This document shows, in pieces, positions 1 through 9,694 of a DNA stretch of 64,000 nt. Position numbers and translations under genes: made by a program. The DNA is taken from positions 2,046,001 to 2,110,000 of the forward strand of contig JANATG010000008.1 of assembly GCA_029449235.1 (NCBI GenBank), read 5' to 3'. Under the pieces are notes generated by a model. The model was not told where the DNA came from. It searched no databases and saw nothing but the letters and a program-made list of their open reading frames with translations. The stretch comes from Linnemannia schmuckeri (taxonomy: Eukaryota > Mortierellomycota > Mortierellomycetes > Mortierellales > Mortierellaceae). How positions within the stretch are numbered: position 1 is the stretch's first letter; the number at the start of each line of letters is the position of its first letter.

Positions 1-125
1 AAAAAAGGAGCAAGAGAAAGAGAGGGACTTTGTCATTCTTGGCTACAATGTCGGTTCCGCCTTGGCAGCAGGTGTAGTCATTGAGGGACTCATGCAAAGT
101 AGAAAAGGGACCGTCAGGACACACA

Positions 126-132
126 TATAAAG
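126..132 (+). promoter_or_regulatory. TATA box of small-protein copy A
   Basis: A TATAAAG motif lies 113 bp before the ATG of copy A, the same layout as in the other family members. The mirror image is at 9017-9023 for copy A'. Confidence 0.6.
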
Positions 133-244
133 AGTCATTCATCTCCTTTTGTGTTCAATCTTCACTCACGACCAACAAAATAAGACCGGCACCAAGCACC
201 TCTACTCAAGACCCATCCAATCAAGCGAACACACATCTACTACT

Positions 245-430
245 ATGTCTCCCTTCAAGTCCAACAAGAACAAGACCTCGTCCGCTGCGTCGACCCCAGC
301 CCAGACTCCCCGTCCCTCTGTCGACACCCAACGCCCTGCTCAAGCCTCTAAGATGACCCGCGACCAGGCCCTCGAGCTCGCCCTCCGTAAGTCGGTGCAG
401 ACCATGCCCGCCAACTTTGGCCTCATGTAG
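245..430 (+). CDS. Small S/T-P-rich family protein, copy A (left arm)
   Basis: This single-exon gene encodes 61 residues starting MSPFKSNKNK. I do not recognise a described family. The first half is basic, rich in Ser, Ala and Pro, and carries TPAQTPR and SVDTQRP blocks with proline-directed phosphosite-like motifs. The second half, from MTRDQALELALRKSV, reads as a short amphipathic helix and ends MPANFGLM. There is no signal peptide or membrane segment. Codons are strongly C-ending, which suggests high expression. The start is the ATG shared in position by all paralogues; an upstream in-frame ATG at 149 would extend it through leader-like sequence not conserved in the family. An AATAAA at 535-540 follows. 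Function unknown. Confidence 0.85.
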   Translation: MSPFKSNKNKTSSAASTPAQTPRPSVDTQRPAQASKMTRDQALELALRKSVQTMPANFGLM

Positions 431-534
431 ACATGCTACTCTGACAGCCATTTCGCCCCACTCTCTCTCTTTTTTAGTCTTCGAAGGCTTGTACACCACC
501 CAATATTCATATACTCACACTGTACCATACTCGC

Positions 535-540
535 AATAAA
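535..540 (+). terminator. Poly(A) signal of copy A
   Basis: AATAAA lies about 105 bp after the stop codon, with TGTAC motifs just upstream. The same pairing follows the other members of the family. Confidence 0.6.
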
Positions 541-740
541 CACATCTTTTCTAAGCAACATCCATTTTTGATGCGTACTAAATGCCTCTGCTTCAATCTA
601 TGGTATGTACCAACAAAAGTAAACGCGACTTTGTCGGTGCGCTATGCGCTACTCAAGAGTCGAGACCCAAGAGGAGTGTCCTAGATGAATAGGGTAGACC
701 GAGATCTGGACCGAGTGCAAATCTTGGAGTAAGAAAAGAG

Positions 741-920
741 TCACCCCTCTACAATCGTCTCCTTGACCACGTTCTCAGGATCTTCTAGAGGGACTTCAAT
801 GTCAGACCCCACTGTATCATTGACCATCGGAGGCGATCTTTTTTTAGACCTCTTTTTCTCAGGAGCAACTTCCCTCCTCCACTCATGCTTAATGCCTTTT
901 AGCCCTGGCCGTGCGCGATT
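741..920 (-). pseudogene. Orphan exon-like remnant (left arm)
   Basis: An open stretch of 59 codons with Lys/Arg-rich then acidic composition (KKRSKKRSPP followed by DIEVPLEDPEN) ends in TGA at the 741 side. It has no ATG in a sensible place and no partner exon that I can find. It could be the last exon of a decayed gene or chance. An identical copy is at 8229-8408. Confidence 0.25.
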
Positions 921-1244
921 TTATGTATTTTCTCAGCACGAGCGCATTTGCAAACATCTCCGATTGCTCCGATTCAAAATGTGAAATAAGATGGATGGTT
1001 CCTTCTCGAACAACCAAAGTCCATACACAGCCATTGTTTTTCCCATGAGCATTGAATAGCAAATTCTAGACTTGCTTGAACAAGAGATGTACTGCTGACC
1101 TTGGGCGAATACACAAGGCAAAGAACTGTTCATAATAATATCGATTGTTTCTTTGGTTGTAAGTGCTTTTCAATTTTGAATCATATTAATCGCTGCCCAC
1201 CATTCAACTAAAAAGAAGAGACATAAATTGCGAGGAATTTATTT

Positions 1245-3677
1245 TTACACCTGTCTTGGGAGTAAATACGCTGCAGGAACCTCAGAAACGCGTCCCTTGG
1301 GTCTCTTGACCAGAAAGTAGTAGTCTATAGAGTAGGGTAAGCTTGATGCAGGAATCAACCCAACTTCAGCCAACTTTATCCTATCCGCAGTTGTTATGGT
1401 AGCGGACGATGTCTTCAGGTCATGCAAGTGACTCGAAGTTGCGTCGACCCATTCGGCAAGGCTGAATCCGTCGCATCCATTCATATTCGCTTGCGTAAGA
1501 TTAGGGGCCATCTTGGAGAATATTGTCACCAGAACTTGACCAGATAGAGTCCAGCGGCCAATTAAAGAGAGGTTCTTCAGAGCTGGGAGATGAATGTACT
1601 TGGGCTGCTGCAATGTCCCCTCCAGGTCTGCCTCCATGCCTACATCCCCGCCCACCTCTTGTGCACCTCGAATCGGCGCCAGTCCATCGGGTGGACCTTG
1701 TAGTGGGTGAGCAGATCCGGGCTTTTGAAGGTCTGCGAGTTGAACTGTCCGTTTGTGCTGACCTGACCATGATTTGATGTTGATCGTCATATATGTGAGA
1801 CTCGGTGTATTGGCCAACATCCTGAACTGGAATCTGTAGCCAAACTCTGCATTGAGACACAGCTCCGTCAGGCAAGGTAAATCCCAGTCCCAGGTCCAAA
1901 TAGGTCGGCTGATGGTCGATACTGTTGCTGACGACGGGTCATCAAGCTCGATATCACTCGGCTTGCCGGTCTCGACGTAGATAAAATCCTCGGGTGGCGG
2001 GATAAAAGCATTTCCAGTGTCCAAACGTGTACCAAGCTTCAGACGAAGTAGTTTTCGCGTACTTTTGAGCGTGTCTGGGTGGAAAGGGATGGCGGGAGAA
2101 CCGACAAGTTCAAGCGTCTTCAATCCAGACAACTCTGCTGGCTTCCAATACACTACCTCATTCAGGATGTATTCCTGCCGTCGCGCGTCCGAGAGGATGA
2201 CATTGACCAGAGATGGGCACCGGGAGAGGACGTCGGGATGGATGTAAAGATGGAGCTCATTGATCTCCACACTAAGTGACGATAGTCGAGGAAGATCCCA
2301 AATAACATCGTTATCGCCCATGCGGAAAGTGGACAGTTCGTCGTCATCCTCGGAATGAAGGTCAAAATCCTGTGTCCAGTAACTCTCGATGCTGATACAC
2401 CGAAGTGTGTCGTTGAATGCAAAGACGACATCATTGATTTGGCGTCCTTTGGAGGGGTGGTCATATTTGACAATGAAGTTGCGGAGGGGGACAAGAGGTC
2501 GCTGTGGAAGTCGCCCCGCAGCGATGTCTGCGTTGTACTGATTACGTTCGTCTACAGCCCACTGAAAGGAATCATCACCAAGTGAATGTATCTCGAAGGA
2601 TTCGAGGGACCGGCAGCGGTGGAGGAAGGGTCCAGCTGCAAGGAGTCGCTCCATAAAGATCTCTCTGGATGATCCTGGTAGCGGGTGGATTGCCGTGACA
2701 AACGAGAGGTCGGTATCGTGGACGTTGGCTATGAATTGGGCCCAGTTACGATTTGTCAGAGAGCGAGGCTTGTATATGGGCGGGAGATATTGCGCGAGTC
2801 GGAATTGGTATTCCTCTGGACAATCCAAATCGGTGAGTTTCCCCTTGCGGCACAGAGCAGACTTGAGCACATTCGGGTGACAGCGCTGGTGTTCCCGAAC
2901 AAAAGAAATCATCTCCTCGAGGTGCTGGCATCGCTCCTTCCGTTGCTTCTCCATGAATTTTTGCTCCTCCGGAGTAGCCTCTCGATCCAAGTTTCCGAAG
3001 GGGATGATAATCCTGTCGAGCTCAAATGTGATGCTCGAAAGGACCTTGAAGCGCTGGACCATAGACAAGTAGCGGGTGACGTCGGAAATTGGTATAGCCA
3101 ATGCCTTGACACGTTCAGCGTTCTCACATAACGCTCTCGTCATATCCCTGTGCAGCTCGAGGGTAGCGGCTTGGGTGACGATCTCGCTGGTCCCGTACTT
3201 GTGGCCAATAAAGATCTCCTCGGAAAGATATCGACTCGTGTGCCCATACCTGTTCAGATAGTCGGTAAGGTTCGGGTCAGCACCATGAAAGATCCGTTGG
3301 TAAAGTGGAAACTTGAGCTGAAAATCGATCTTGGTGACAAAAGCGTAATAAGGGAAAGACGATGGCGGCAAGGTTTCTGAGTCTGTCAGGTCTTGAAAAT
3401 AGGCAGCTCGCAACAGGGGGGAGACATTGCCCTCAGGTATACTAAGGAGAAGGACCTTGATGACTTTCAGTAGGGCCGCCAGTTGCTTTGCAGGGTCGCG
3501 AGACACCCGATAACGAGCAAGCAACAAGGGGTCATTGTACAAGAAGGGTAGTGTGGCAGAACAGAGGTATTTGTTGACCTGAAGAATGCGAACAAGTGTC
3601 CATACCTCGCCTCGTGCCCTGAATTGGCGGAGGATCAGCTGGAGACACTCTAATGGGAGAGGGAAAGAGGTTGACAT
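1245..3677 (-). CDS. F-box/LRR-like protein, 810 aa (left arm copy)
   Basis: This intronless gene is identical to the right-arm copy at 5472-7904. The N-terminus (PLECLQLILRQF, then VNKYLCSATLPFLYNDP) fits an F-box, the Skp1-binding module of SCF ubiquitin ligases. The long remainder, with recurring leucine-spaced segments such as LPRLSSLSVEINEL and LPALKNLSLIGRWTL, resembles the irregular leucine-rich regions of fungal F-box proteins. The substrate is unknown. The start is the ATG just before STSFPLPLEC; the frame stays open for 49 codons upstream, but only with a GTG and untranslated-looking sequence. It faces away from the palindrome centre, as does neighbouring copy B. Confidence 0.8.
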   Translation of the reverse strand: MSTSFPLPLECLQLILRQFRARGEVWTLVRILQVNKYLCSATLPFLYNDPLLLARYRVSRDPAKQLAALLKVIKVLLLSIPEGNVSPLLRAAYFQDLTDSETLPPSSFPYYAFVTKIDFQLKFPLYQRIFHGADPNLTDYLNRYGHTSRYLSEEIFIGHKYGTSEIVTQAATLELHRDMTRALCENAERVKALAIPISDVTRYLSMVQRFKVLSSITFELDRIIIPFGNLDREATPEEQKFMEKQRKERCQHLEEMISFVREHQRCHPNVLKSALCRKGKLTDLDCPEEYQFRLAQYLPPIYKPRSLTNRNWAQFIANVHDTDLSFVTAIHPLPGSSREIFMERLLAAGPFLHRCRSLESFEIHSLGDDSFQWAVDERNQYNADIAAGRLPQRPLVPLRNFIVKYDHPSKGRQINDVVFAFNDTLRCISIESYWTQDFDLHSEDDDELSTFRMGDNDVIWDLPRLSSLSVEINELHLYIHPDVLSRCPSLVNVILSDARRQEYILNEVVYWKPAELSGLKTLELVGSPAIPFHPDTLKSTRKLLRLKLGTRLDTGNAFIPPPEDFIYVETGKPSDIELDDPSSATVSTISRPIWTWDWDLPCLTELCLNAEFGYRFQFRMLANTPSLTYMTINIKSWSGQHKRTVQLADLQKPGSAHPLQGPPDGLAPIRGAQEVGGDVGMEADLEGTLQQPKYIHLPALKNLSLIGRWTLSGQVLVTIFSKMAPNLTQANMNGCDGFSLAEWVDATSSHLHDLKTSSATITTADRIKLAEVGLIPASSLPYSIDYYFLVKRPKGRVSEVPAAYLLPRQV

Positions 3678-4027
3678 GGATGCTAATGCGAAGGAATGAG
3701 AGCGATGATGGCAATGGCGGAGACGGACGAGGATCAAGGAAAAGTGCAAAGAAGGAAGAAGGTGGTGACGTTGGAAGAAAGAAGTGGAGCGAAAGAAAGA
3801 AGGATGGATAGGTGGAGAAGACACAGCCTATGGTCATCGCCACCTCCAAGGCCCATATGAAAAATGACGAACGGACTCAGGTACAAAAGATGTTACGATG
3901 TATATGTAATTAATGCGATTTTTATTGTGGTGTACAAGGGAATGGGTGATATGCAATATGGTGTTACACGCCTGAGAAGGCTATGAGTGCTTGAAGATGC
4001 AACCGAGGGAGGTGTACCGTCGGGCGG

Positions 4028-4219
4028 TTACATGACGGTAGAGATAGATGGCATGGTCTGGACAGCCTTGTGCAGGACAGAGTCAAGAGCTTGCTCGGTA
4101 GTCATCTTCTTGATGGTCTGAGCGGCAGGGCGCTGGGCATCGACTGAGGGACGAGGGGTCTGAGCAGGAGAGGCAGCAGCAGAGGCGGACTGGTTCTTGG
4201 TGGACTTGAAGAGAGACAT
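4028..4219 (-). CDS. Small S/T-P-rich family protein, copy B (left arm)
   Basis: This gene encodes 63 residues and is identical to B' at 4930-5121. It begins MSLFKSTKNQ and contains SPAQTPRPSVDAQRP, MTTEQALDSVL and the ending VQTMPSISTVM. Compared with copy A it has a longer linker before the MTTEQ helix. It is transcribed outward from the palindrome spacer. Its promoter is the diverged partner of that of B': TATA and upstream box are only 7 bp apart here, against 66 bp for B'. Function unknown. Confidence 0.85.
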   Translation of the reverse strand: MSLFKSTKNQSASAAASPAQTPRPSVDAQRPAAQTIKKMTTEQALDSVLHKAVQTMPSISTVM

Positions 4220-4342
4220 GACGAAGGATATGCTTTGGCTTGAGAGGGAGAGGCTTGAAGGGGAAGAGGGATTGCTTTGGTTGGCTTGTTTGTTGGTTGG
4301 TTGTTGCGATGAAGAATTAAAAAAAAATGGAAGACCATGCTG

Positions 4343-4350
4343 CTTTTATA
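4343..4350 (-). promoter_or_regulatory. TATA box of copy B
   Basis: TATAAAAG on the minus strand lies about 124 bp before the ATG of copy B, inside the spacer just beyond the end of perfect arm identity. Confidence 0.65.
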
Positions 4351-4357
4351 GAGAGTT

Positions 4358-4368
4358 GAGCATGGGCC
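4358..4368 (-). promoter_or_regulatory. Shared upstream box, copy B
   Basis: GGCCCATGCTC on the minus strand matches the core of ATGGYCCATGCTCG found upstream of copies B', C and D. Confidence 0.5.
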
Positions 4369-4718
4369 AAGAGGCATTAGTCGCAAAGCATAACCAAGTT
4401 GACCACAAGATCAAGTCTCAGCGCTCTTCACCCACAGAGTTCATTTCCTGGCATTCCAGGAACTCACCATCTCGTTTTTCCCCTTTCTCCGCCTTTTTGT
4501 CATATCGCATGAAATCCTTATTTGTCAACAACGTCCGCTTTCCCCTAAGAGATGTAAACAAACCATCGTCATTGCTGACTGACGGAAGGGATAAAAATAT
4601 GAGCAGCGAGAAATGCATCGAATGGATGGAAACATAAATTCCCTCGAGTCATTCACAGGGGCAATTGAGCGGACATTGTTTTCTTTCTTGACCTCCGCTT
4701 GTAATGGAAGACAAAGAA

Positions 4719-4733
4719 ATGGCCCATGCTCGG
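4719..4733 (+). promoter_or_regulatory. Shared upstream box, copy B'
   Basis: ATGGCCCATGCTCGG is followed by CAACTCGGCATTCGA. The same order is seen upstream of copy D, where the second block reads CAACTCGGCGCTCGA. Confidence 0.55.
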
Positions 4734-4799
4734 CAACTCGGCATTCGACTTTTAGGTCATCTTCGCCAGGATTGGGCATCCAGAAGAAAAGGGACAAAG

Positions 4800-4807
4800 T
4801 ATAAAAG
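4800..4807 (+). promoter_or_regulatory. TATA box of copy B'
   Basis: TATAAAAG lies 122 bp before the ATG of B' and 66 bp after the shared upstream box. Confidence 0.65.
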
Positions 4808-4929
4808 CAATAGGGTCTCCATTCTCTTTCTTCTCTTCATCGCAACAACCAACCAACAAACAAGCCAACCAAAGCAATCCCTCTTCCCCTTCAAGCCTCT
4901 CCCTCTCAAGCCAAAGCATATCCTTCGTC

Positions 4930-5121
4930 ATGTCTCTCTTCAAGTCCACCAAGAACCAGTCCGCCTCTGCTGCTGCCTCTCCTGCTCAGACCCCTCGTCC
5001 CTCAGTCGATGCCCAGCGCCCTGCCGCTCAGACCATCAAGAAGATGACTACCGAGCAAGCTCTTGACTCTGTCCTGCACAAGGCTGTCCAGACCATGCCA
5101 TCTATCTCTACCGTCATGTAA
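4930..5121 (+). CDS. Small S/T-P-rich family protein, copy B' (right arm)
   Basis: This is the mirror copy of B, with an identical 63-residue product. The leader is rich in CAA and CCAA and has little G, a common trait of well-translated messages. The stop is followed by a TGTACACCAC motif and AATAAA at 5223-5228. Identical coding sequence next to a diverged promoter implies that the two copies may be expressed differently while making the same protein. Confidence 0.85.
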   Translation: MSLFKSTKNQSASAAASPAQTPRPSVDAQRPAAQTIKKMTTEQALDSVLHKAVQTMPSISTVM

Positions 5122-5222
5122 CCGCCCGACGGTACACCTCCCTCGGTTGCATCTTCAAGCACTCATAGCCTTCTCAGGCGTGTAACACCATATTGCATAT
5201 CACCCATTCCCTTGTACACCAC

Positions 5223-5228
5223 AATAAA
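5223..5228 (+). terminator. Poly(A) signal of copy B'
   Basis: AATAAA follows TGTACACCAC directly, 102 bp past the stop codon. Confidence 0.6.
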
Positions 5229-5471
5229 AATCGCATTAATTACATATACATCGTAACATCTTTTGTACCTGAGTCCGTTCGTCATTTTTCATATGGGCCT
5301 TGGAGGTGGCGATGACCATAGGCTGTGTCTTCTCCACCTATCCATCCTTCTTTCTTTCGCTCCACTTCTTTCTTCCAACGTCACCACCTTCTTCCTTCTT
5401 TGCACTTTTCCTTGATCCTCGTCCGTCTCCGCCATTGCCATCATCGCTCTCATTCCTTCGCATTAGCATCC

Positions 5472-7904
5472 ATGTCAACCTCTTTCCCTCTCCCATTAGA
5501 GTGTCTCCAGCTGATCCTCCGCCAATTCAGGGCACGAGGCGAGGTATGGACACTTGTTCGCATTCTTCAGGTCAACAAATACCTCTGTTCTGCCACACTA
5601 CCCTTCTTGTACAATGACCCCTTGTTGCTTGCTCGTTATCGGGTGTCTCGCGACCCTGCAAAGCAACTGGCGGCCCTACTGAAAGTCATCAAGGTCCTTC
5701 TCCTTAGTATACCTGAGGGCAATGTCTCCCCCCTGTTGCGAGCTGCCTATTTTCAAGACCTGACAGACTCAGAAACCTTGCCGCCATCGTCTTTCCCTTA
5801 TTACGCTTTTGTCACCAAGATCGATTTTCAGCTCAAGTTTCCACTTTACCAACGGATCTTTCATGGTGCTGACCCGAACCTTACCGACTATCTGAACAGG
5901 TATGGGCACACGAGTCGATATCTTTCCGAGGAGATCTTTATTGGCCACAAGTACGGGACCAGCGAGATCGTCACCCAAGCCGCTACCCTCGAGCTGCACA
6001 GGGATATGACGAGAGCGTTATGTGAGAACGCTGAACGTGTCAAGGCATTGGCTATACCAATTTCCGACGTCACCCGCTACTTGTCTATGGTCCAGCGCTT
6101 CAAGGTCCTTTCGAGCATCACATTTGAGCTCGACAGGATTATCATCCCCTTCGGAAACTTGGATCGAGAGGCTACTCCGGAGGAGCAAAAATTCATGGAG
6201 AAGCAACGGAAGGAGCGATGCCAGCACCTCGAGGAGATGATTTCTTTTGTTCGGGAACACCAGCGCTGTCACCCGAATGTGCTCAAGTCTGCTCTGTGCC
6301 GCAAGGGGAAACTCACCGATTTGGATTGTCCAGAGGAATACCAATTCCGACTCGCGCAATATCTCCCGCCCATATACAAGCCTCGCTCTCTGACAAATCG
6401 TAACTGGGCCCAATTCATAGCCAACGTCCACGATACCGACCTCTCGTTTGTCACGGCAATCCACCCGCTACCAGGATCATCCAGAGAGATCTTTATGGAG
6501 CGACTCCTTGCAGCTGGACCCTTCCTCCACCGCTGCCGGTCCCTCGAATCCTTCGAGATACATTCACTTGGTGATGATTCCTTTCAGTGGGCTGTAGACG
6601 AACGTAATCAGTACAACGCAGACATCGCTGCGGGGCGACTTCCACAGCGACCTCTTGTCCCCCTCCGCAACTTCATTGTCAAATATGACCACCCCTCCAA
6701 AGGACGCCAAATCAATGATGTCGTCTTTGCATTCAACGACACACTTCGGTGTATCAGCATCGAGAGTTACTGGACACAGGATTTTGACCTTCATTCCGAG
6801 GATGACGACGAACTGTCCACTTTCCGCATGGGCGATAACGATGTTATTTGGGATCTTCCTCGACTATCGTCACTTAGTGTGGAGATCAATGAGCTCCATC
6901 TTTACATCCATCCCGACGTCCTCTCCCGGTGCCCATCTCTGGTCAATGTCATCCTCTCGGACGCGCGACGGCAGGAATACATCCTGAATGAGGTAGTGTA
7001 TTGGAAGCCAGCAGAGTTGTCTGGATTGAAGACGCTTGAACTTGTCGGTTCTCCCGCCATCCCTTTCCACCCAGACACGCTCAAAAGTACGCGAAAACTA
7101 CTTCGTCTGAAGCTTGGTACACGTTTGGACACTGGAAATGCTTTTATCCCGCCACCCGAGGATTTTATCTACGTCGAGACCGGCAAGCCGAGTGATATCG
7201 AGCTTGATGACCCGTCGTCAGCAACAGTATCGACCATCAGCCGACCTATTTGGACCTGGGACTGGGATTTACCTTGCCTGACGGAGCTGTGTCTCAATGC
7301 AGAGTTTGGCTACAGATTCCAGTTCAGGATGTTGGCCAATACACCGAGTCTCACATATATGACGATCAACATCAAATCATGGTCAGGTCAGCACAAACGG
7401 ACAGTTCAACTCGCAGACCTTCAAAAGCCCGGATCTGCTCACCCACTACAAGGTCCACCCGATGGACTGGCGCCGATTCGAGGTGCACAAGAGGTGGGCG
7501 GGGATGTAGGCATGGAGGCAGACCTGGAGGGGACATTGCAGCAGCCCAAGTACATTCATCTCCCAGCTCTGAAGAACCTCTCTTTAATTGGCCGCTGGAC
7601 TCTATCTGGTCAAGTTCTGGTGACAATATTCTCCAAGATGGCCCCTAATCTTACGCAAGCGAATATGAATGGATGCGACGGATTCAGCCTTGCCGAATGG
7701 GTCGACGCAACTTCGAGTCACTTGCATGACCTGAAGACATCGTCCGCTACCATAACAACTGCGGATAGGATAAAGTTGGCTGAAGTTGGGTTGATTCCTG
7801 CATCAAGCTTACCCTACTCTATAGACTACTACTTTCTGGTCAAGAGACCCAAGGGACGCGTTTCTGAGGTTCCTGCAGCGTATTTACTCCCAAGACAGGT
7901 GTAA
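5472..7904 (+). CDS. F-box/LRR-like protein, 810 aa (right arm copy)
   Basis: This is the identical twin of 1245-3677. An N-terminal F-box-like segment (about residues 5-50) is followed by some 700 residues of weakly repetitive, leucine-rich sequence, with an acidic patch (HSEDDDEL) and a disordered Gly/Glu-rich stretch near residue 695. The expected role is a substrate adaptor of an SCF ubiquitin ligase; this rests on domain resemblance only. The gene is intronless, unusual beside the intron-dense genes from 12 kb onward and typical of expanded F-box families. The first ATG of the frame is used. Confidence 0.8.
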   Translation: MSTSFPLPLECLQLILRQFRARGEVWTLVRILQVNKYLCSATLPFLYNDPLLLARYRVSRDPAKQLAALLKVIKVLLLSIPEGNVSPLLRAAYFQDLTDSETLPPSSFPYYAFVTKIDFQLKFPLYQRIFHGADPNLTDYLNRYGHTSRYLSEEIFIGHKYGTSEIVTQAATLELHRDMTRALCENAERVKALAIPISDVTRYLSMVQRFKVLSSITFELDRIIIPFGNLDREATPEEQKFMEKQRKERCQHLEEMISFVREHQRCHPNVLKSALCRKGKLTDLDCPEEYQFRLAQYLPPIYKPRSLTNRNWAQFIANVHDTDLSFVTAIHPLPGSSREIFMERLLAAGPFLHRCRSLESFEIHSLGDDSFQWAVDERNQYNADIAAGRLPQRPLVPLRNFIVKYDHPSKGRQINDVVFAFNDTLRCISIESYWTQDFDLHSEDDDELSTFRMGDNDVIWDLPRLSSLSVEINELHLYIHPDVLSRCPSLVNVILSDARRQEYILNEVVYWKPAELSGLKTLELVGSPAIPFHPDTLKSTRKLLRLKLGTRLDTGNAFIPPPEDFIYVETGKPSDIELDDPSSATVSTISRPIWTWDWDLPCLTELCLNAEFGYRFQFRMLANTPSLTYMTINIKSWSGQHKRTVQLADLQKPGSAHPLQGPPDGLAPIRGAQEVGGDVGMEADLEGTLQQPKYIHLPALKNLSLIGRWTLSGQVLVTIFSKMAPNLTQANMNGCDGFSLAEWVDATSSHLHDLKTSSATITTADRIKLAEVGLIPASSLPYSIDYYFLVKRPKGRVSEVPAAYLLPRQV

Positions 7905-8228
7905 AAATAAATTCCTCGCAATTTATGTCTCTTCTTTTTAGTTGAATGGTGGGCAGCGATTAATATGATTCAAAATTGAAAAGCACTTACAACCAAAGAA
8001 ACAATCGATATTATTATGAACAGTTCTTTGCCTTGTGTATTCGCCCAAGGTCAGCAGTACATCTCTTGTTCAAGCAAGTCTAGAATTTGCTATTCAATGC
8101 TCATGGGAAAAACAATGGCTGTGTATGGACTTTGGTTGTTCGAGAAGGAACCATCCATCTTATTTCACATTTTGAATCGGAGCAATCGGAGATGTTTGCA
8201 AATGCGCTCGTGCTGAGAAAATACATAA

Positions 8229-8408
8229 AATCGCGCACGGCCAGGGCTAAAAGGCATTAAGCATGAGTGGAGGAGGGAAGTTGCTCCTGAGAAAAAGAGG
8301 TCTAAAAAAAGATCGCCTCCGATGGTCAATGATACAGTGGGGTCTGACATTGAAGTCCCTCTAGAAGATCCTGAGAACGTGGTCAAGGAGACGATTGTAG
8401 AGGGGTGA
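8229..8408 (+). pseudogene. Orphan exon-like remnant (right arm)
   Basis: This is the mirror of 741-920: 59 open codons, basic then acidic, ending in TGA, with no recognisable start or partner exon. The rest of 7905-8718 contains nothing I can assign. Confidence 0.25.
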
Positions 8409-8718
8409 CTCTTTTCTTACTCCAAGATTTGCACTCGGTCCAGATCTCGGTCTACCCTATTCATCTAGGACACTCCTCTTGGGTCTCGACTCTTGAGTAG
8501 CGCATAGCGCACCGACAAAGTCGCGTTTACTTTTGTTGGTACATACCATAGATTGAAGCAGAGGCATTTAGTACGCATCAAAAATGGATGTTGCTTAGAA
8601 AAGATGTGTTTATTGCGAGTATGGTACAGTGTGAGTATATGAATATTGGGTGGTGTACAAGCCTTCGAAGACTAAAAAAGAGAGAGAGTGGGGCGAAATG
8701 GCTGTCAGAGTAGCATGT

Positions 8719-8904
8719 CTACATGAGGCCAAAGTTGGCGGGCATGGTCTGCACCGACTTACGGAGGGCGAGCTCGAGGGCCTGGTCGCGGGTCATCTTA
8801 GAGGCTTGAGCAGGGCGTTGGGTGTCGACAGAGGGACGGGGAGTCTGGGCTGGGGTCGACGCAGCGGACGAGGTCTTGTTCTTGTTGGACTTGAAGGGAG
8901 ACAT
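8719..8904 (-). CDS. Small S/T-P-rich family protein, copy A' (right arm)
   Basis: This is the mirror copy of A with an identical 61-residue product. Its TATA box is the minus-strand TATAAAG at 9017-9023. It points back toward the F-box gene, so the two genes converge across about 800 bp of otherwise empty sequence. Confidence 0.85.
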   Translation of the reverse strand: MSPFKSNKNKTSSAASTPAQTPRPSVDTQRPAQASKMTRDQALELALRKSVQTMPANFGLM

Positions 8905-9566
8905 AGTAGTAGATGTGTGTTCGCTTGATTGGATGGGTCTTGAGTAGAGGTGCTTGGTGCCGGTCTTATTTTGTTGGTCGTGAGTGAAGATTGAACACAA
9001 AAGGAGATGAATGACTCTTTATATGTGTGTCCTGACGGTCCCTTTTCTACTTTGCATGAGTCCCTCAATGACTACACCTGCTGCCAAGGCGGAACCGACA
9101 TTGTAGCCAAGAATGACAAAGTCCCTCTCTTTCTCTTGCTCCTTTTTTACCCCCGCAGTTTAAGTTCCCCATACCCGCAGCATGCTCTAAGAGAAAATAA
9201 TTGCCGCTCCCCATTTGGCACGGTTGTTCATTTCTTCTCTTGGAAGTCTTGGTAGAATGGTGACAACAGAAAGCAAACTGTGCCAAGGCCACACTCCGCT
9301 CGCTGCCCTTTTTGGTCCACTGCCCCTGTCCACTCTCTCGCCTCTCTCATTGCACCCAATGGAGTCCATATTTGTACCTGTCCCACCTCTTCCTTCGGTC
9401 GTGTCAACAATCGTCATCAAGGTTGGCTGTAAAAATATGAGCGTCGAAATTCTTTTCTTCTGTGCGGAGACAAAAAGCAAAAGGAAGAACGAGGAGAAAA
9501 GCAAACATGCCTAATTCGAGAGTGCAAGAAGATGATACTCCACCCTTTACCATAGAAACGAATGGA

Positions 9567-9580
9567 ATGGTCCATGCTCG
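9567..9580 (+). promoter_or_regulatory. Shared upstream box, copy C
   Basis: ATGGTCCATGCTCG lies 114 bp before the TATA box of copy C and is followed by repeated CTCGGCAG-type blocks. It is identical to the box upstream of copy D. Confidence 0.55.
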
Positions 9581-9694
9581 CCTCTCCTCGGCAAGGCTCG
9601 GCAGTCGGCAGTCGATTTCAGAGTTGACGTCTCGTTCGAGATGTTGTGACCCAGATAGGAAACGCTTTAATACGTAAGGAGGGAAGCCAACTCG

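Larger units (their letters stand above)
1..4315. repeat. Left arm of giant inverted repeat
   Basis: Each base x in this arm pairs with base 9149-x of the right arm, and I found no mismatch in the stretches compared; all open frames are identical in both arms. The arm holds small-protein copy A, a gene remnant, a large F-box/LRR-like gene and small-protein copy B. It starts at the first base of the window, so its true outer end may lie further left. Identity stops abruptly at 4315. It is either a real palindromic duplication or a fold-back assembly artefact. Confidence 0.95.
4316..4833. other. Palindrome spacer: divergent promoters of B and B'
   Basis: This 518-bp unique spacer separates the arms and holds back-to-back promoters for B (leftward) and B' (rightward). 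The two promoter halves can still be aligned (TATA box, then GGTCT.CCATT-like leader) but differ at many positions, unlike the identical arms. I see no gene in it. Confidence 0.8.
4834..9148. repeat. Right arm of giant inverted repeat
   Basis: This is the reverse complement of 1-4315. Beyond 9148 the sequence continues into single-copy DNA leading to small-protein gene C, so this end may be a real junction or simply the point where the partner arm leaves the window. Confidence 0.95.

Noticed and set aside
149..244. Upstream ATG giving a longer copy A
   Set aside because: The added 32 residues come from leader sequence not shared by the paralogues, whereas the ATG at 245 is.
5325..5471. GTG-initiated extension of the F-box protein
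   Set aside because: The first ATG in frame is at 5472 and directly precedes the F-box; the extension is Ser/Phe/His-rich leader-like sequence.
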